A stretch of 64,000 nucleotides of DNA from Plazaster borealis (GCA_021014325.1 CM037463.1:7819001-7883000); one strand, 5' to 3'; shown: positions 56,601-57,671, counted from the first letter of the stretch. The notes: generated by a model not told the origin, from the sequence alone. Made by a program: numbers and translations.

Positions 56601-57671
56601 TCTTAACTGATGTTAACTACATGAAAGTTTATGTTTCCATTCTCGACAAACTGGAGAGCCTTTCAAGCAACTGACTCAGCTGAAAATAATTTATGACCAA
56701 GGAACAAAGACTCAAAAACACAGAATCACTGAAATTGACACATAATTGAAGTTTAACGCTGCTATCTACTGAATATAGCAAGCGTGCCACACGGGATAAT
56801 TTTGTCCCCCGACCGTTAACAATTTTTTCCAAGGAATATTTTCCCCGAAAAATTTTCAGAGTCCAATTTTTATTTTTTCTCTATCTTTTTCCCTGAACTT
56901 TTTTTCAAGGTAACTCTTCACTGAAGTCATTTTCTGGTTCAAATCTTAATAAACTGGGGTCTCTAACAAACATATAACTCAGCTGAATGGAATTCATGAT
57001 AAAGGAACGAAGCACAGAATCACTGACTTTGACAAGCAACTGCAATTTAATATTGTAATTGATGGATATCTTATATCTACTGAATATAGCAAAGGTAACT
57101 CTTCCACTGATGTCATTTTCTGGTTCCAATCTCAATAAATGGGAGCCTCTTGCAAACTTATAACTCAGCTGAATGGAATTTATGACCAAGGAATGAAGCA
57201 CAGAATCACTGTCATTGACAAGCAACTGCAATTTAATATTGTACATGAGGGATATCTGCTATCATATCTACAGAAGATAGCAAAGGTAATTCTTCACTGA
57301 TGTTAACTACAAGAAACTTTCTGTTTCCATTTTCAAGAAACCTAGGTCCCCTTCAAACTCTTCTTATCCACCGCTGTGTCTATAGTCCTTCCTCTAAAGT
57401 GCCCTATGCTCTAGAGCAAGGACCTTTTTTAATACTCGTAGGGGGGAAAGGATCCTATGGTGGGTATATACCTACCTCGTTGAGATGGTTTATAAACTGG
57501 CTTATCTGTTTGAATAAACACCGAAGTGCCCTTGTCCACGACATCCAATTCTGTGGAGTTTTTGAAGTAGAAGCCGGTGGCACCACTTTCGCAGTTGCCG
57601 CAAACCTCAAGTGTTACTTTCCCTCTTACGTCACGGGGTACCTGAAATTCAACGCAGAACCTGCGGTCATC
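3607..57671 (-). CDS. CPAMD8: CPAMD8-like thioester-containing macroglobulin (36 coding exons, 5' end incomplete)
   Basis: The whole gene is described here; exons are listed separately. Spliced, the segments give 2,038 residues plus a stop with no frameshift. Visible landmarks in order are: the MG1/MG2 junction motif [12 protein letters not shown] (about residues 50-62), MG2-MG6, three polybasic sites in the bait-like part, FFPETWMWQ at the start of the A2M core, MG7, a Methyltransf_FA-like insertion (852-996), the thioester domain with GCGEQ (Cys about 1047), the A2M receptor-binding domain (about 1397-1547), a Kazal-like domain (about 1590-1662) and an acidic tail. The family consists of secreted or surface proteins that trap proteases or tag targets through the thioester. 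The combination of thioester, Methyltransf_FA and Kazal is the CPAMD8 pattern, which separates it from CD109, A2M and C3. The signal peptide and most of MG1 are not identified. The assignment rests on reading the translated exons and remembered family sequence, not on a search. Confidence 0.93.
4006..4353. mobile_element. Fold-back MITE-like element (AAGGCCTTTTCACAC ends)
   Basis: Terminal inverted repeats TAAGGCCTTTTCACAC and GTGTGAAAAGGCCTTTA bound about 350 bp without coding capacity, in the intron between exons 35 and 36. A second internal GTGTGAAAAGG copy lies near 4,286. Confidence 0.7.
4379..4572. mobile_element. Fold-back MITE-like element (AAGCTGTTAAGCAG family)
   Basis: The inverted ends CCCAATTTCATAGAGCTGCT and its complement (AGCAGCTCTATGAAATTGGG) lie about 190 bp apart, with further internal GCTTAGC palindromes. 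It belongs to the same family as 1,041-1,219. Confidence 0.75.
4704..5915. repeat. 44-bp minisatellite, about 27 copies, with a 9-mer higher-order period
   Basis: The tandem unit GGCTCAGAGCAGAAAGGACT followed by TATAAGACCTAGAAAGACCCAGTT is 44 bp long. Three diagnostic variants recur exactly 396 bp (9 units) apart: GCCCAGTTGG at 4,961 and 5,357, CTTAGAACAC at 5,031 and 5,427, and ACCTTGAAAG at 5,171 and 5,567. This shows duplication of a nine-unit block. It lies in the intron between exons 35 and 36. Confidence 0.97.
5963..6013. repeat. Single inverted copy of the 44-bp satellite unit
   Basis: AAGCCAACTGGGTCTTTCAA and the bases after it are the reverse complement of one satellite monomer. The copy lies about 50 bp beyond the array, so array plus copy could form a stem. 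Confidence 0.93.
6162..6953 (-). CDS. CPAMD8: Exon 35: acidic, probably disordered tail (stop at 6,145 if unspliced)
   Basis: A 792-nt exon encodes about 264 residues rich in Glu, Asp, Pro, Gly and Thr, with a more hydrophobic patch ([17 protein letters not shown], then [12 protein letters not shown]). No transmembrane segment or known domain is visible. The acceptor is CCTTTTCAG. A strong donor (GAGG/GTAGGT) lies at 6,160-6,161 and joins the exon at 3,944 in phase. Without splicing, the frame reads five more residues to a TAA at 6,145-6,147. The region looks lineage-specific compared with the shorter vertebrate tail. Confidence 0.85.
7025..7384 (+). mobile_element. tRNA-Leu-headed SINE with TTA-repeat tail
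   Basis: The head has an A box (TGGCCGAGCGGTCAAGCGC) and a B box (GGTTCGAATCC). The body includes the TGTAAAGCGCATTGAGACG and GCGCTATATAAGAACTTG motifs common in invertebrate SINE/LINE 3' ends. It ends in (TTA)n at about 7,362-7,381. The anticodon arm is degenerate, so this is not a working tRNA. Confidence 0.88.
7517..7744 (-). CDS. CPAMD8: Exon 34: Kazal/follistatin-like domain
   Basis: A 228-nt exon contains nine cysteines, including [19 protein letters not shown], then [14 protein letters not shown] and ECP. The spacing C-x-C-x3-C...V-C-x-S-N-x-x-T-Y-x-S-x-C-x-x-x-x-x-x-C is that of Kazal-type and follistatin-like domains, which bind serine proteases or growth factors. It is a symmetric phase 1-1 exon of 76 codons. 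The donor is CCAG/GTATGA. Confidence 0.93.
8348..8464 (-). CDS. CPAMD8: Exon 33: post-fold linker ([15 protein letters not shown])
   Basis: A 117-nt exon encodes [20 protein letters not shown] and [19 protein letters not shown]. The '[15 protein letters not shown]' stretch is shared with CPAMD8 and precedes the Kazal domain. Its 5' end lies inside a tandem duplication (see 8,436-8,775). It is a symmetric phase 1-1 exon. Confidence 0.93.
8436..8775. repeat. Tandem duplication overlapping the exon 33 acceptor
   Basis: Sequence from about 8,436-8,599 is repeated with a few changes at about 8,600-8,775. The unit contains the first 25-30 nt of exon 33, its acceptor, and downstream intron sequence (TGCTATGTAAGAAATCTTCT and an AGGCCTA motif). 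The upstream copy therefore carries a decoy acceptor and a truncated exon. Confidence 0.9.
9707..9887 (-). CDS. CPAMD8: Exon 32: receptor-binding domain end (VKVYDYYEP)
   Basis: A 181-nt exon begins [19 protein letters not shown], includes [20 protein letters not shown], and ends [13 protein letters not shown]. 'Y-F-D-x-I-P' and 'V-x-V-Y-D-Y-Y-E-P' are the last conserved strands of the fold. The donor is GAGCCTC/GTGAGT. It ends in phase 1. Confidence 0.95.
11056..11143 (-). CDS. CPAMD8: Exon 31: receptor-binding domain ([15 protein letters not shown])
   Basis: An 88-nt exon encodes [20 protein letters not shown] and [10 protein letters not shown]. The 'S-x-M-A-V-x-E-V-x-L-x-x-G-F' motif is diagnostic of the A2M receptor-binding domain. 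The donor is TTG/GTAAGT. Confidence 0.95.
12331..12515 (-). CDS. CPAMD8: Exon 30: receptor-binding domain (MG8) with polybasic insert
   Basis: A 185-nt exon reads [20 protein letters not shown], a segment with RRRRKR (12,408-12,425), and ends [14 protein letters not shown]-x-P-D-P and 'M-x-x-L-E-V-C-x-R' mark the A2M_recep domain. A loop of about 25 residues separates the two halves, and the polybasic site lies in it. The donor is GCGAG/GTGAGT. It ends in phase 2. Confidence 0.94.
12563..12715. mobile_element. Fold-back MITE-like element
   Basis: Inverted ends TTTCATGAAGCACTAAGAT and ATCTTAGCTCTTTGTGAAAT enclose about 150 bp with internal palindromic AAGATnnATCTTAAG segments. It lies in the intron between exons 29 and 30. 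Confidence 0.65.
12910..13424. mobile_element. Fold-back element packed with CCAATTGG palindromes
   Basis: The ends ACCAAAATGTCCAGTTCATT and AATTGGACATTTTGGTAAGG are inverted repeats about 510 bp apart. The interior repeats CCAATTGG and AATTGGA motifs dozens of times in both orientations. No coding potential is recognised. Confidence 0.8.
13658..13720 (-). CDS. CPAMD8: Exon 29: short exon ([21 protein letters not shown])
   Basis: A 63-nt exon encodes 21 residues, starting [10 protein letters not shown] and ending GEGCGLLQ. The pattern 'I-P-x-L-P-T-x-L-F-x-x-A-x-G-x-G-C-x-L-x-Q' is conserved across A2M, CD109 and CPAMD8 at this point. The acceptor is TATCTTGACTGTAG and the donor CTACAG/GTGAGA. 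Both ends are phase 0. Confidence 0.93.
13898..14177. mobile_element. Fold-back MITE-like element (AACCTCGTCCCC ends)
   Basis: Inverted ends CAACCTCGTCCCCAAGG and CATGGGGACGAGGTTG bound about 280 bp in the intron between exons 28 and 29, immediately upstream of a SINE. Confidence 0.7.
14183..14440 (+). mobile_element. tRNA-headed SINE (Leu/Ser-like)
   Basis: The A box is in TGGCTGAGTGGTTAAGAGCA and the B box is GGTTTGAGTCCCAG. The tail (GTGTTTCTGGCACTGG ... AAATCGGTCTCATA) resembles fragments at 37,930-38,020 and 55,600-55,700. A full reverse-strand relative lies at 27,390-27,770. Confidence 0.8.
14726..14887 (-). CDS. CPAMD8: Exon 28: thioester domain end and CUB strand (VLQTNK)
   Basis: A 54-codon exon begins [17 protein letters not shown] and ends [13 protein letters not shown]. 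The 'T-x-V-A-L-Q-A-L-A-x-Y' motif closes the thioester domain and VLQT lies in the downstream CUB-like strand. The true donor is taken as AACAAG/GTCAGT; an earlier in-frame GT after NDNSK would drop the conserved VLQT. Confidence 0.93.
14990..15140 (+). mobile_element. tRNA-like SINE, 'GAGACCGCCAACAT' family
   Basis: The conserved lead GGGAGACCGCCAACATAAGG is followed by a tRNA-like head (TAGATAGCGCAGTTATAAGA, B box GGTTCAAGTCC) and a TTCTTTGTTCAACCC segment. A reverse-strand copy with the same order lies at 40,746-40,890. Confidence 0.75.
15399..15619 (-). CDS. CPAMD8: Exon 27: thioester domain ([12 protein letters not shown])
   Basis: A 221-nt exon encodes [20 protein letters not shown] and [18 protein letters not shown]. 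The last segment is the near-invariant 'W-L-x-x-Q-R-N-x-x-G-G-F-x-S-T-Q-D' motif, completed by the next exon. The donor is CAG/GTAATG. Confidence 0.96.
15877..15962. repeat. Tandem duplication of about 43 bp
   Basis: TCTGATCTTTCTGATTGCTG through GTTTACACATAG is repeated once with two substitutions, in the intron between exons 26 and 27. Confidence 0.85.
16036..16282 (-). CDS. CPAMD8: Exon 26: thioester domain
   Basis: A 247-nt exon reads [20 protein letters not shown] and [19 protein letters not shown], two of the repeated helical hairpins of the thioester domain ('L-T-A-Y-V-x-x-A-L', 'A-L-T-A-Y-A-L'). The donor is AAAAG/GTGAGA. It ends in phase 1. Confidence 0.95.
17035..17273 (-). CDS. CPAMD8: Exon 25: thioester domain ([19 protein letters not shown])
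   Basis: A 239-nt exon begins [20 protein letters not shown] and contains [19 protein letters not shown], typical of the alpha-alpha toroid. It ends [18 protein letters not shown]. The Asn in V-L-N-K (17,047-17,049) falls where complement C3 has its catalytic His; A2M has Asn there too. The donor is CAG/GTAGGG. Confidence 0.95.
17866..18042 (-). CDS. CPAMD8: Exon 24: thioester exon with GCGEQ
   Basis: A 177-nt exon starts [20 protein letters not shown] and carries GCGEQ at 17,972-17,986, followed by N-M-I-H-F-A-P. Cys and Gln of this motif form the internal beta-cysteinyl-gamma-glutamyl thioester that, once exposed, links covalently to targets. All motif residues are present. The acceptor is TTTCTTTCAG and the donor CAAG/GTATGT. 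Confidence 0.96.
18813..18902 (-). CDS. CPAMD8: Exon 23: rejoining the macroglobulin fold ([12 protein letters not shown])
   Basis: A 90-nt exon encodes [20 protein letters not shown], then [11 protein letters not shown]. The 'L-P-x-x-x-V-P-G-S-E-x-A-x-x-x-x-x-G' strand comes immediately before the thioester domain across the family. It is a symmetric phase 1-1 exon. Confidence 0.92.
19387..21712. mobile_element. 2.3-kb element with terminal inverted repeats
   Basis: The left end TTTAAAGGTGGACTACAACG matches the reverse complement of the right end (CGTTGTAGTCCATCTTTAAC). Between them lie two related copies of a TGACGTCATCATGACGTAAT-type segment (about 20,330-20,450 and 20,660-20,790) and paired AATAAA-rich and TACGTCAT segments near both ends. 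No transposase is recognisable; the open frames are short and unlike known proteins. It is best read as a non-autonomous DNA element in the large intron between exons 22 and 23. Confidence 0.7.
21764..21899 (-). CDS. CPAMD8: Exon 22: Methyltransf_FA-like module, part 3
   Basis: A 136-nt exon encodes [19 protein letters not shown] and [19 protein letters not shown], completing the module (W-x-D-x-x-P-x-x-I-x-Y-I-G-F-x-T-G). It ends in phase 1, so exons 20-22 together form a 432-nt, 144-codon symmetric 1-1 cassette. The donor is AAAG/GTAGGT. Confidence 0.93.
22477..22568 (-). CDS. CPAMD8: Exon 21: Methyltransf_FA-like module, part 2
   Basis: A 92-nt exon encodes [20 protein letters not shown]. 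The 'F-W-I-S-W-x-x-G-x-I-x-V-G' strand is characteristic of Methyltransf_FA domains. The acceptor is CATTTTTCAG and the donor CAG/GTAGGG. Confidence 0.93.
22640..22666. repeat. (TGCTG)n pentanucleotide microsatellite
   Basis: About five tandem GTGCT units in the intron between exons 20 and 21. Confidence 0.9.
22797..22946. mobile_element. Fold-back MITE-like element (GCCGATTTCAC ends)
   Basis: Inverted ends GCAGCCGATTTCACGAAACG (minus reading) and GCCGCCGATTTCACCAAAC enclose 150 bp with internal TTAGGATTAATC palindromes. Confidence 0.75.
23638..23841 (-). CDS. CPAMD8: Exon 20: Methyltransf_FA-like module, part 1
   Basis: A 204-nt exon contains [19 protein letters not shown] and [15 protein letters not shown]. 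The A-x-x-D-A-H-I-A-L and [12 protein letters not shown] signatures belong to the farnesoic acid O-methyltransferase-like (Methyltransf_FA) domain, which is non-enzymatic in this context as far as is known. The acceptor is TCTTCCACAG and the donor ATGG/GTCAGT. Confidence 0.93.
24128..24179 (-). CDS. CPAMD8: Exon 19: connector ([17 protein letters not shown])
   Basis: A 52-nt exon encodes [17 protein letters not shown]. In CPAMD8 the 'A-Y-x-Y-S-x-F-F-C-P' segment immediately precedes the Methyltransf_FA insertion. It ends in phase 1, the same phase in which exon 22 ends. Confidence 0.9.
24350..24728. mobile_element. Fold-back MITE-like element, AAAGG-N-ACCAAAGGTATAC subfamily
   Basis: The ends TTTAAAGGGATGGTATACC and GGTATACTTTGCCTTTAAA are inverted. 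The body shares phrases (AATTACTCCAAAAATTAATG, ACAGGTTAG) with the copy at 44,449-44,799. Confidence 0.75.
24872..24972 (-). CDS. CPAMD8: Exon 18: linker to CUB-like region
   Basis: A 101-nt exon begins at acceptor CCCATGAAG; the alternative AG 4 nt further in would break frame. It encodes [19 protein letters not shown] and [12 protein letters not shown]. The 'D-x-I-x-K-x-I-L-V-E-P-E-G' connector leads into exon 19. The donor is GAG/GTATGG. Confidence 0.88.
25815..25965 (-). CDS. CPAMD8: Exon 17: MG7
   Basis: A 151-nt exon reads [19 protein letters not shown] and [19 protein letters not shown], a beta-strand-rich MG7 segment that follows directly from the preceding exon. The donor is ATCCATG/GTAACT. 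It ends in phase 1. Confidence 0.9.
26660..26970 (+). pseudogene. LINE 3'-end relic with an internal 62-bp tandem duplication
   Basis: Read on the plus strand, broken frames resemble the C-terminal tail of a non-LTR retrotransposon ORF2: [18 protein letters not shown] and a C-x-C-x(n)-M-P-H-L-L-R-C-P zinc-knuckle-like ending. A 62-bp unit is tandemly duplicated (26,716-26,777 and 26,778-26,839), which breaks the frame. It is a decayed fragment. Confidence 0.65.
27097..27328 (-). CDS. CPAMD8: Exon 16: A2M core / MG7 ([15 protein letters not shown])
   Basis: A 232-nt exon contains [20 protein letters not shown] and [20 protein letters not shown], then [12 protein letters not shown]. The P-D-T-I-T-x-W and 'L-P-Y-S-V-I-R-G-E' motifs are shared with C3, C4, A2M and CD109. 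The donor GTTTGT is weaker than the others. It ends in phase 0. Confidence 0.93.
27390..27770 (-). mobile_element. tRNA-headed SINE, reverse strand
   Basis: The tRNA-like head is at the right end (minus reading: GGCCGAGCAGTCAAGCGCAC, B box GGTTCGAGTCCCAG). The AT-repeat tail (AATAATAATAA) is at the left. The same family as 14,183-14,440, and the most complete copy seen. Confidence 0.82.
27890..27965 (-). repeat. tRNA-like head fragment
   Basis: Minus-strand reading gives a GGTTCGAATCCCCTC B box with an A-box-like TAGTGGTAAGGGCATC upstream. It is degenerate and without a body, so a SINE remnant rather than a tRNA gene. Confidence 0.55.
28140..28328. mobile_element. Fold-back MITE-like element (AAGCTGTTAAGCAG family)
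   Basis: A divergent member with ATACAGCTGGTAAGCAGAAC at one end and the TTAGCAATATTTTAACAGTG / ATGAAGTTGGGGC end at the other, close to exon 15. Confidence 0.6.
28365..28509 (-). CDS. CPAMD8: Exon 15: KRKR site and A2M core start (FFPETWMWQ)
   Basis: A 145-nt exon contains a variable stretch with a duplicated DQESSR/DQESSY unit, a KRKR site (28,409-28,420), then [14 protein letters not shown], the invariant opening of the A2M core domain. The duplicated DNA unit is 21 bp (28,439-28,459 and 28,460-28,480). The donor is AATCTCAG/GTAAAA. It ends in phase 2. Confidence 0.93.
28969..29706. repeat. Tandem segmental duplication (about 373 bp x 2), each ending in (CAA)n
   Basis: The block starting AGATGGTTCCTGGGTACC at 28,969 is repeated from 29,342. 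Both copies contain GGGCAGTCCCTAATGAGGCC, a (CAA)n run (29,205-29,241 and 29,570-29,625) and a TGTGGCTGTTTA end. It lies in the intron between exons 14 and 15. Confidence 0.93.
30132..30201 (-). CDS. CPAMD8: Exon 14: bait-like region ([14 protein letters not shown])
   Basis: A 70-nt exon encodes [19 protein letters not shown], matching the 'E-x-G-L-x-V-M-T-D' segment of the family. The acceptor has a short pyrimidine tract (CCCCCCATGAGCAG). The donor is CTGG/GTAAGG. It ends in phase 1. Confidence 0.88.
30907..31041 (-). CDS. CPAMD8: Exon 13: bait-like region with RRRKR site
   Basis: A 45-codon exon reads [20 protein letters not shown] followed by [14 protein letters not shown]. The RRRKR stretch (30,952-30,966) matches the position of the RRRR site of human CPAMD8 and lies in the part corresponding to the bait/anaphylatoxin segment. 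The donor is TTTAGG/GTCAGT. Confidence 0.92.
31571..31946. mobile_element. Fold-back MITE-like element (AAAGGCACTG family), full copy
   Basis: The ends TTAAAGGCACTGAACACGTT and TGTACAGTGCCTTTAA are inverted, with the body phrase TTGTCAAAGACCAGTGTTCT. Other copies lie at 32,821-33,144, 47,044-47,416, 41,347-41,549 (truncated) and 39,471-39,622 (one end). It is the most repeated element in the window. Confidence 0.88.
32339..32488 (-). CDS. CPAMD8: Exon 12: MG6 ([15 protein letters not shown])
   Basis: A 50-codon exon begins [18 protein letters not shown] and contains [20 protein letters not shown]. This is the A2M-family 'S-x-x-x-x-x-A-V-D-x-S-V' strand that precedes the bait region. The acceptor is TTTATTTTAG and the donor GAAAAA/GTATGT. 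Confidence 0.93.
32630..32770 (-). mobile_element. tRNA-headed SINE fragment, reverse strand
   Basis: The minus reading gives a B box GGTTCGAATCCTGG, followed by GGACTGGCATCCCGTCCGGG, a phrase common in invertebrate SINE bodies. Confidence 0.65.
32821..33144. mobile_element. Fold-back MITE-like element (AAAGGCACTG family)
   Basis: It has ends TTTAAAGGCCCTGTACACGT and AACGTGTACAGTGCCTTTAA, lying only 875 bp from the copy at 31,571 on the other side of exon 12. Confidence 0.85.
33180..33340 (+). mobile_element. tRNA-headed SINE
   Basis: The head has GATGGTCTAGTTGATC and a B box GGTTCGAATCCCATC. The body (CTCGGAAGGCACTGA, ACACATTGGTGTA) is shared with the copy at 54,880-55,020. Confidence 0.7.
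33500..33985 (+). pseudogene. CR1/L2-like LINE 3'-end fragment
   Basis: An 87-residue frame reads [38 protein letters not shown] and [17 protein letters not shown]. This is the usual C-terminus of CR1-type reverse transcriptases ('L-Y-K-A-L-H-x-x-A-P-x-Y-I', 'A-P-x-L-W-N-x-L-P'). A frameshift follows. The 3' end has TTTTATGGTGAAATGCGCAC and a (TTA)n tail at about 33,965-33,984. A 5'-truncated retrocopy. Confidence 0.85.
36495..36658 (-). CDS. CPAMD8: Exon 11: MG6 ([15 protein letters not shown])
   Basis: A 164-nt exon reads [20 protein letters not shown] and [20 protein letters not shown]. The 'P-x-x-x-L-L-V-Y-Y-V' strand belongs to the A2M_N_2 (bait-flanking) region. The donor is GAG/GTGAGA. 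It ends in phase 0. Confidence 0.92.
36712..36964. mobile_element. Fold-back MITE-like element (AAGCTGTTAAGCAG family)
   Basis: GGTCCAGTTACATAGAACTG at one end and AAGCAGCTCTATGAAATTAT at the other, with a nested smaller inverted unit. It lies between exons 10 and 11. Confidence 0.7.
37003..37204 (-). CDS. CPAMD8: Exon 10: MG5/MG6 with first polybasic site
   Basis: A 202-nt exon encodes [20 protein letters not shown], then [19 protein letters not shown], and a Ser/Arg-rich loop with RRRR (37,046-37,057). The loop sits where human CPAMD8 has an R-S-K-R site, so it is a likely proprotein-convertase cleavage point. The donor is GAACAAG/GTAATC. It ends in phase 1. Confidence 0.92.
38107..38235 (-). 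CDS. CPAMD8: Exon 9: MG5 ([15 protein letters not shown])
   Basis: A 43-codon exon begins [20 protein letters not shown] and continues [18 protein letters not shown]. The [12 protein letters not shown] motif is particularly close to CPAMD8 as I remember it. The acceptor is TTTCCTTCCAG and the donor AAG/GTAAGA. Confidence 0.92.
38276..38440 (+). mobile_element. tRNA-Leu(CAA)-headed SINE
   Basis: The head keeps an A box (GCCGAGCGGTCTAGTGC), a recognisable anticodon arm (CCAGACTCAAGTTCTGG, anticodon CAA) and a B box (GGTTCGAATCC). It lacks a proper acceptor stem and continues into a SINE body. It begins 41 bp from exon 9. Confidence 0.8.
38577..38744 (-). CDS. CPAMD8: Exon 8: MG4 ([15 protein letters not shown])
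   Basis: A 56-codon exon reads [20 protein letters not shown] and ends [12 protein letters not shown]. It is followed by donor AAT/GTGAGT. It continues the MG4 fold directly from exon 7 in phase 0. Confidence 0.92.
39852..40079 (-). CDS. CPAMD8: Exon 7: MG3/MG4
   Basis: A 228-nt exon of exactly 76 codons begins [15 protein letters not shown], contains [17 protein letters not shown], and ends with [14 protein letters not shown]. The 'YKPGLPY-x-G-K' run is the MG4 opening conserved in the family. The acceptor is TTTTTTTGCTAG and the donor GGAAAG/GTGAGT. Both ends are phase 0. Confidence 0.93.
40746..40890 (-). mobile_element. tRNA-like SINE, 'GAGACCGCCAACAT' family, reverse strand
   Basis: The minus reading has AGGGAGACCGCCAACATAGG, a tRNA-like head (CTAAATAGCTCAGTTGGCAG) and a B box (GGTTCAAGTCCTGC). 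It pairs with the copy at 14,990-15,140. The head looks tRNA-like, but the family arrangement marks it as a SINE. Confidence 0.75.
41060..41168 (-). CDS. CPAMD8: Exon 6: MG3 ([12 protein letters not shown])
   Basis: A 109-nt exon starts with [16 protein letters not shown], the A-x-Y-x-Y-G-K-P-V-x-G motif of macroglobulin domain 3. It continues with [20 protein letters not shown]. The donor is GAT/GTAAGT. It ends in phase 0. Confidence 0.92.
41829..42020. mobile_element. Fold-back element with GGATCCAGG ends
   Basis: Inverted ends GGCGCGGATCCAGGGGGGG and AATCCTGGATCCGCCCCTG flank a poly-G/poly-C and A/G-rich centre. It resembles MITE-like elements widespread in metazoan genomes. Confidence 0.75.
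42486..42846. mobile_element. Fold-back MITE-like element (AAAGGAACGTTACAG family)
   Basis: The ends TTAAAGGAACGTTACAGAAC and GTAATGTTCCTTTAAA are inverted. A one-end fragment lies at 39,337-39,400. It is related to 50,560-50,912. Confidence 0.82.
43340..43590. repeat. Degenerate GCCANA-type hexamer array, two blocks
   Basis: Runs of AGCCAAAGCCATAGCCATAC and AGCCACAGCCAGAACC type hexamers occur at about 43,370-43,440 and 43,515-43,575, each closed by CTGAGCTTG. Confidence 0.8.
44449..44799. mobile_element. Fold-back MITE-like element
   Basis: TTTAAAGGGGAGGGTAAACC at the left pairs with AGTATACCCTGCCTTTAA at the right. The body is shared with 24,350-24,728. Confidence 0.75.
45057..45507. mobile_element. 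Fold-back MITE-like element (GTAGGGTCATAGATTG ends)
   Basis: Inverted ends GTTAAAGGTAGGGTCATAG and CTATGACCCTACGTTTAA are about 450 bp apart. It lies in the intron between exons 5 and 6. Confidence 0.82.
46052..46136 (-). CDS. CPAMD8: Exon 5: MG3 start ([15 protein letters not shown])
   Basis: An 85-nt exon carries the family motif [15 protein letters not shown], then a C-T-T-A-V-V-K-A-R segment that continues into the next exon. The donor is AAAGCGAG/GTAAGA and the exon ends in phase 2. Confidence 0.92.
46390..46720 (+). pseudogene. LINE 3'-end relic
   Basis: Decayed plus-strand frames read [20 protein letters not shown] and [11 protein letters not shown], resembling the 'F-x-x-x-G-x-x-L-W-N-S-L-P' C-terminus of non-LTR reverse transcriptases. 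It is followed by a GAAATGCGCTTTGGTCAC / AAAATGCGCAATA tail like that at 33,900. Confidence 0.55.
47044..47416. mobile_element. Fold-back MITE-like element (AAAGGCACTG family), full copy
   Basis: Ends ATTAAAGGTATCGTACACG and AACGTGTTCAGTGCCTTTAA enclose a body with central ACTTCTTGCAAGAAGT palindrome. Confidence 0.86.
48165..48550. mobile_element. Fold-back element with an 18-bp perfect central hairpin
   Basis: The outer arms GTGATAGCGAAACAGCTCT (about 48,268) and AGAGCTGTTTGCTATCAC (about 48,469) are inverted. Inside are a (TTA)n run (48,355-48,378) and a perfect hairpin, 48,387-48,404 with 48,413-48,430, with an 8-nt loop. Confidence 0.75.
50400..50513 (-). CDS. CPAMD8: Exon 4: MG2 end ([12 protein letters not shown])
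   Basis: A 114-nt exon has acceptor TCTCCAG and donor AAATATG/GTAAGT. It encodes [20 protein letters not shown] and then a [10 protein letters not shown] stretch that leads into MG3. The FxLSDxPxLGxW motif is a family hallmark. It runs from phase 1 to phase 1. Confidence 0.92.
50560..50912. mobile_element. Fold-back MITE-like element
   Basis: TTTAAAGGCCCTGTACACT at the left and AATGTACAATACCTTTAAA at the right are inverted. It begins 47 bp upstream of the exon 4 acceptor in gene orientation. Confidence 0.78.
52488..52668. mobile_element. Fold-back MITE-like element (AAGCTGTTAAGCAG family)
   Basis: GGGCCCAATTCATAGAGCTG and CAGCTCTATGAAATTGGGG are inverted about 180 bp apart. Confidence 0.8.
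52793..53254 (+). other. Unassigned 153-codon open frame in an intron, plus strand
   Basis: It is among the longest open frames not explained by the macroglobulin gene. The product is Lys/Arg/Ser-rich with 8 cysteines scattered without a recognised motif, no signal peptide and no membrane segment. The start context (GGAAGGATGA) is unremarkable. In 64 kb of AT-rich DNA a frame of this size can occur by chance. I assign no function. Confidence 0.15.
53645..54243. mobile_element. Nested cluster of AAGCTGTTAAGCAG fold-back elements
   Basis: At least two members are merged: one from about 53,645-53,891 and another from about 53,880-54,243. They share CAATTTCATAAAGCTGTTAA ends and a GTAAGCA / TGCTTAC centre. 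An apparent insertion of one into another splits the outer element. Confidence 0.72.
54362..54434 (-). CDS. CPAMD8: Exon 3: MG2 ([17 protein letters not shown])
   Basis: A 73-nt exon with donor TGTTGTG/GTGAGT reads [16 protein letters not shown] followed by RKLQPLCC. The A-Y-I-x-D-P-x-G-x-R motif with W and the LKP-x-CCG ending is typical of CPAMD8 and related proteins. It ends in phase 1. Confidence 0.92.
54590..54870 (+). mobile_element. tRNA-headed SINE
   Basis: The tRNA-like head (TGGTCAATTGGTTAGACTGC, B box GGTTCAAATC) is followed by a body ending GAGATTGGCTGCTGCCAGC ... AACCAAACAAACAAACAAAC. The body end also occurs alone at about 16,385-16,490. Confidence 0.72.
54880..55020 (+). mobile_element. 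tRNA-headed SINE fragment
   Basis: B box GGTTCGAATCTCACC followed by CACAGGACTCGGGAAAGTAC and a CACACATCGGTGTA phrase, as at 33,180-33,340. It begins close to the preceding SINE tail. Confidence 0.65.
55349..55566. mobile_element. Fold-back MITE-like element (AAAGGGACACATTGCC family)
   Basis: TTAAAGGGACACATTGCC at the left and CAATGTGTCCCTTTAA at the right are inverted, 218 bp apart, both bordered by TTAA. It is related to the larger copy at 60,939-61,331. Confidence 0.82.
56042..56094 (-). CDS. CPAMD8: Exon 2: MG2 strand ([18 protein letters not shown])
   Basis: A 53-nt exon has acceptor AAACTTCAG and donor CCG/GTGAGA. It completes the split codon of the previous exon and reads [18 protein letters not shown], matching the 'V-x-F-R-V-x-x-x-x-x-L-R-P-x-N-E' strand of MG2. 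It ends in phase 0. Confidence 0.9.
56440..57310. repeat. Degenerate tandem array, period about 190 bp, four copies
   Basis: Units carry AAGCACAGAATCACTGACAT, AGCAACTGCAATTTAATATT and a TATCTACTGAATATAGCAA segment, starting near 56,460, 56,650, 56,900 and 57,095. An unrelated stretch (about 56,770-56,890) interrupts the second. It lies in the intron between exons 1 and 2; no coding reading is conserved between units. Confidence 0.82.
57476..57671 (-). CDS. CPAMD8: Exon 1 seen: end of MG1 and start of MG2
   Basis: This exon encodes 65 residues beginning [19 protein letters not shown] and ending in the hallmark [15 protein letters not shown], which opens MG2 throughout the A2M family. The acceptor is AATACAAACACAG and the donor CAACGAG/GTAGGT, leaving phase 1. 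A second acceptor 9 nt further in (CCGCAG/GTTC) is possible but would need a different upstream phase. The start of the protein lies upstream and was not found. Confidence 0.9.
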
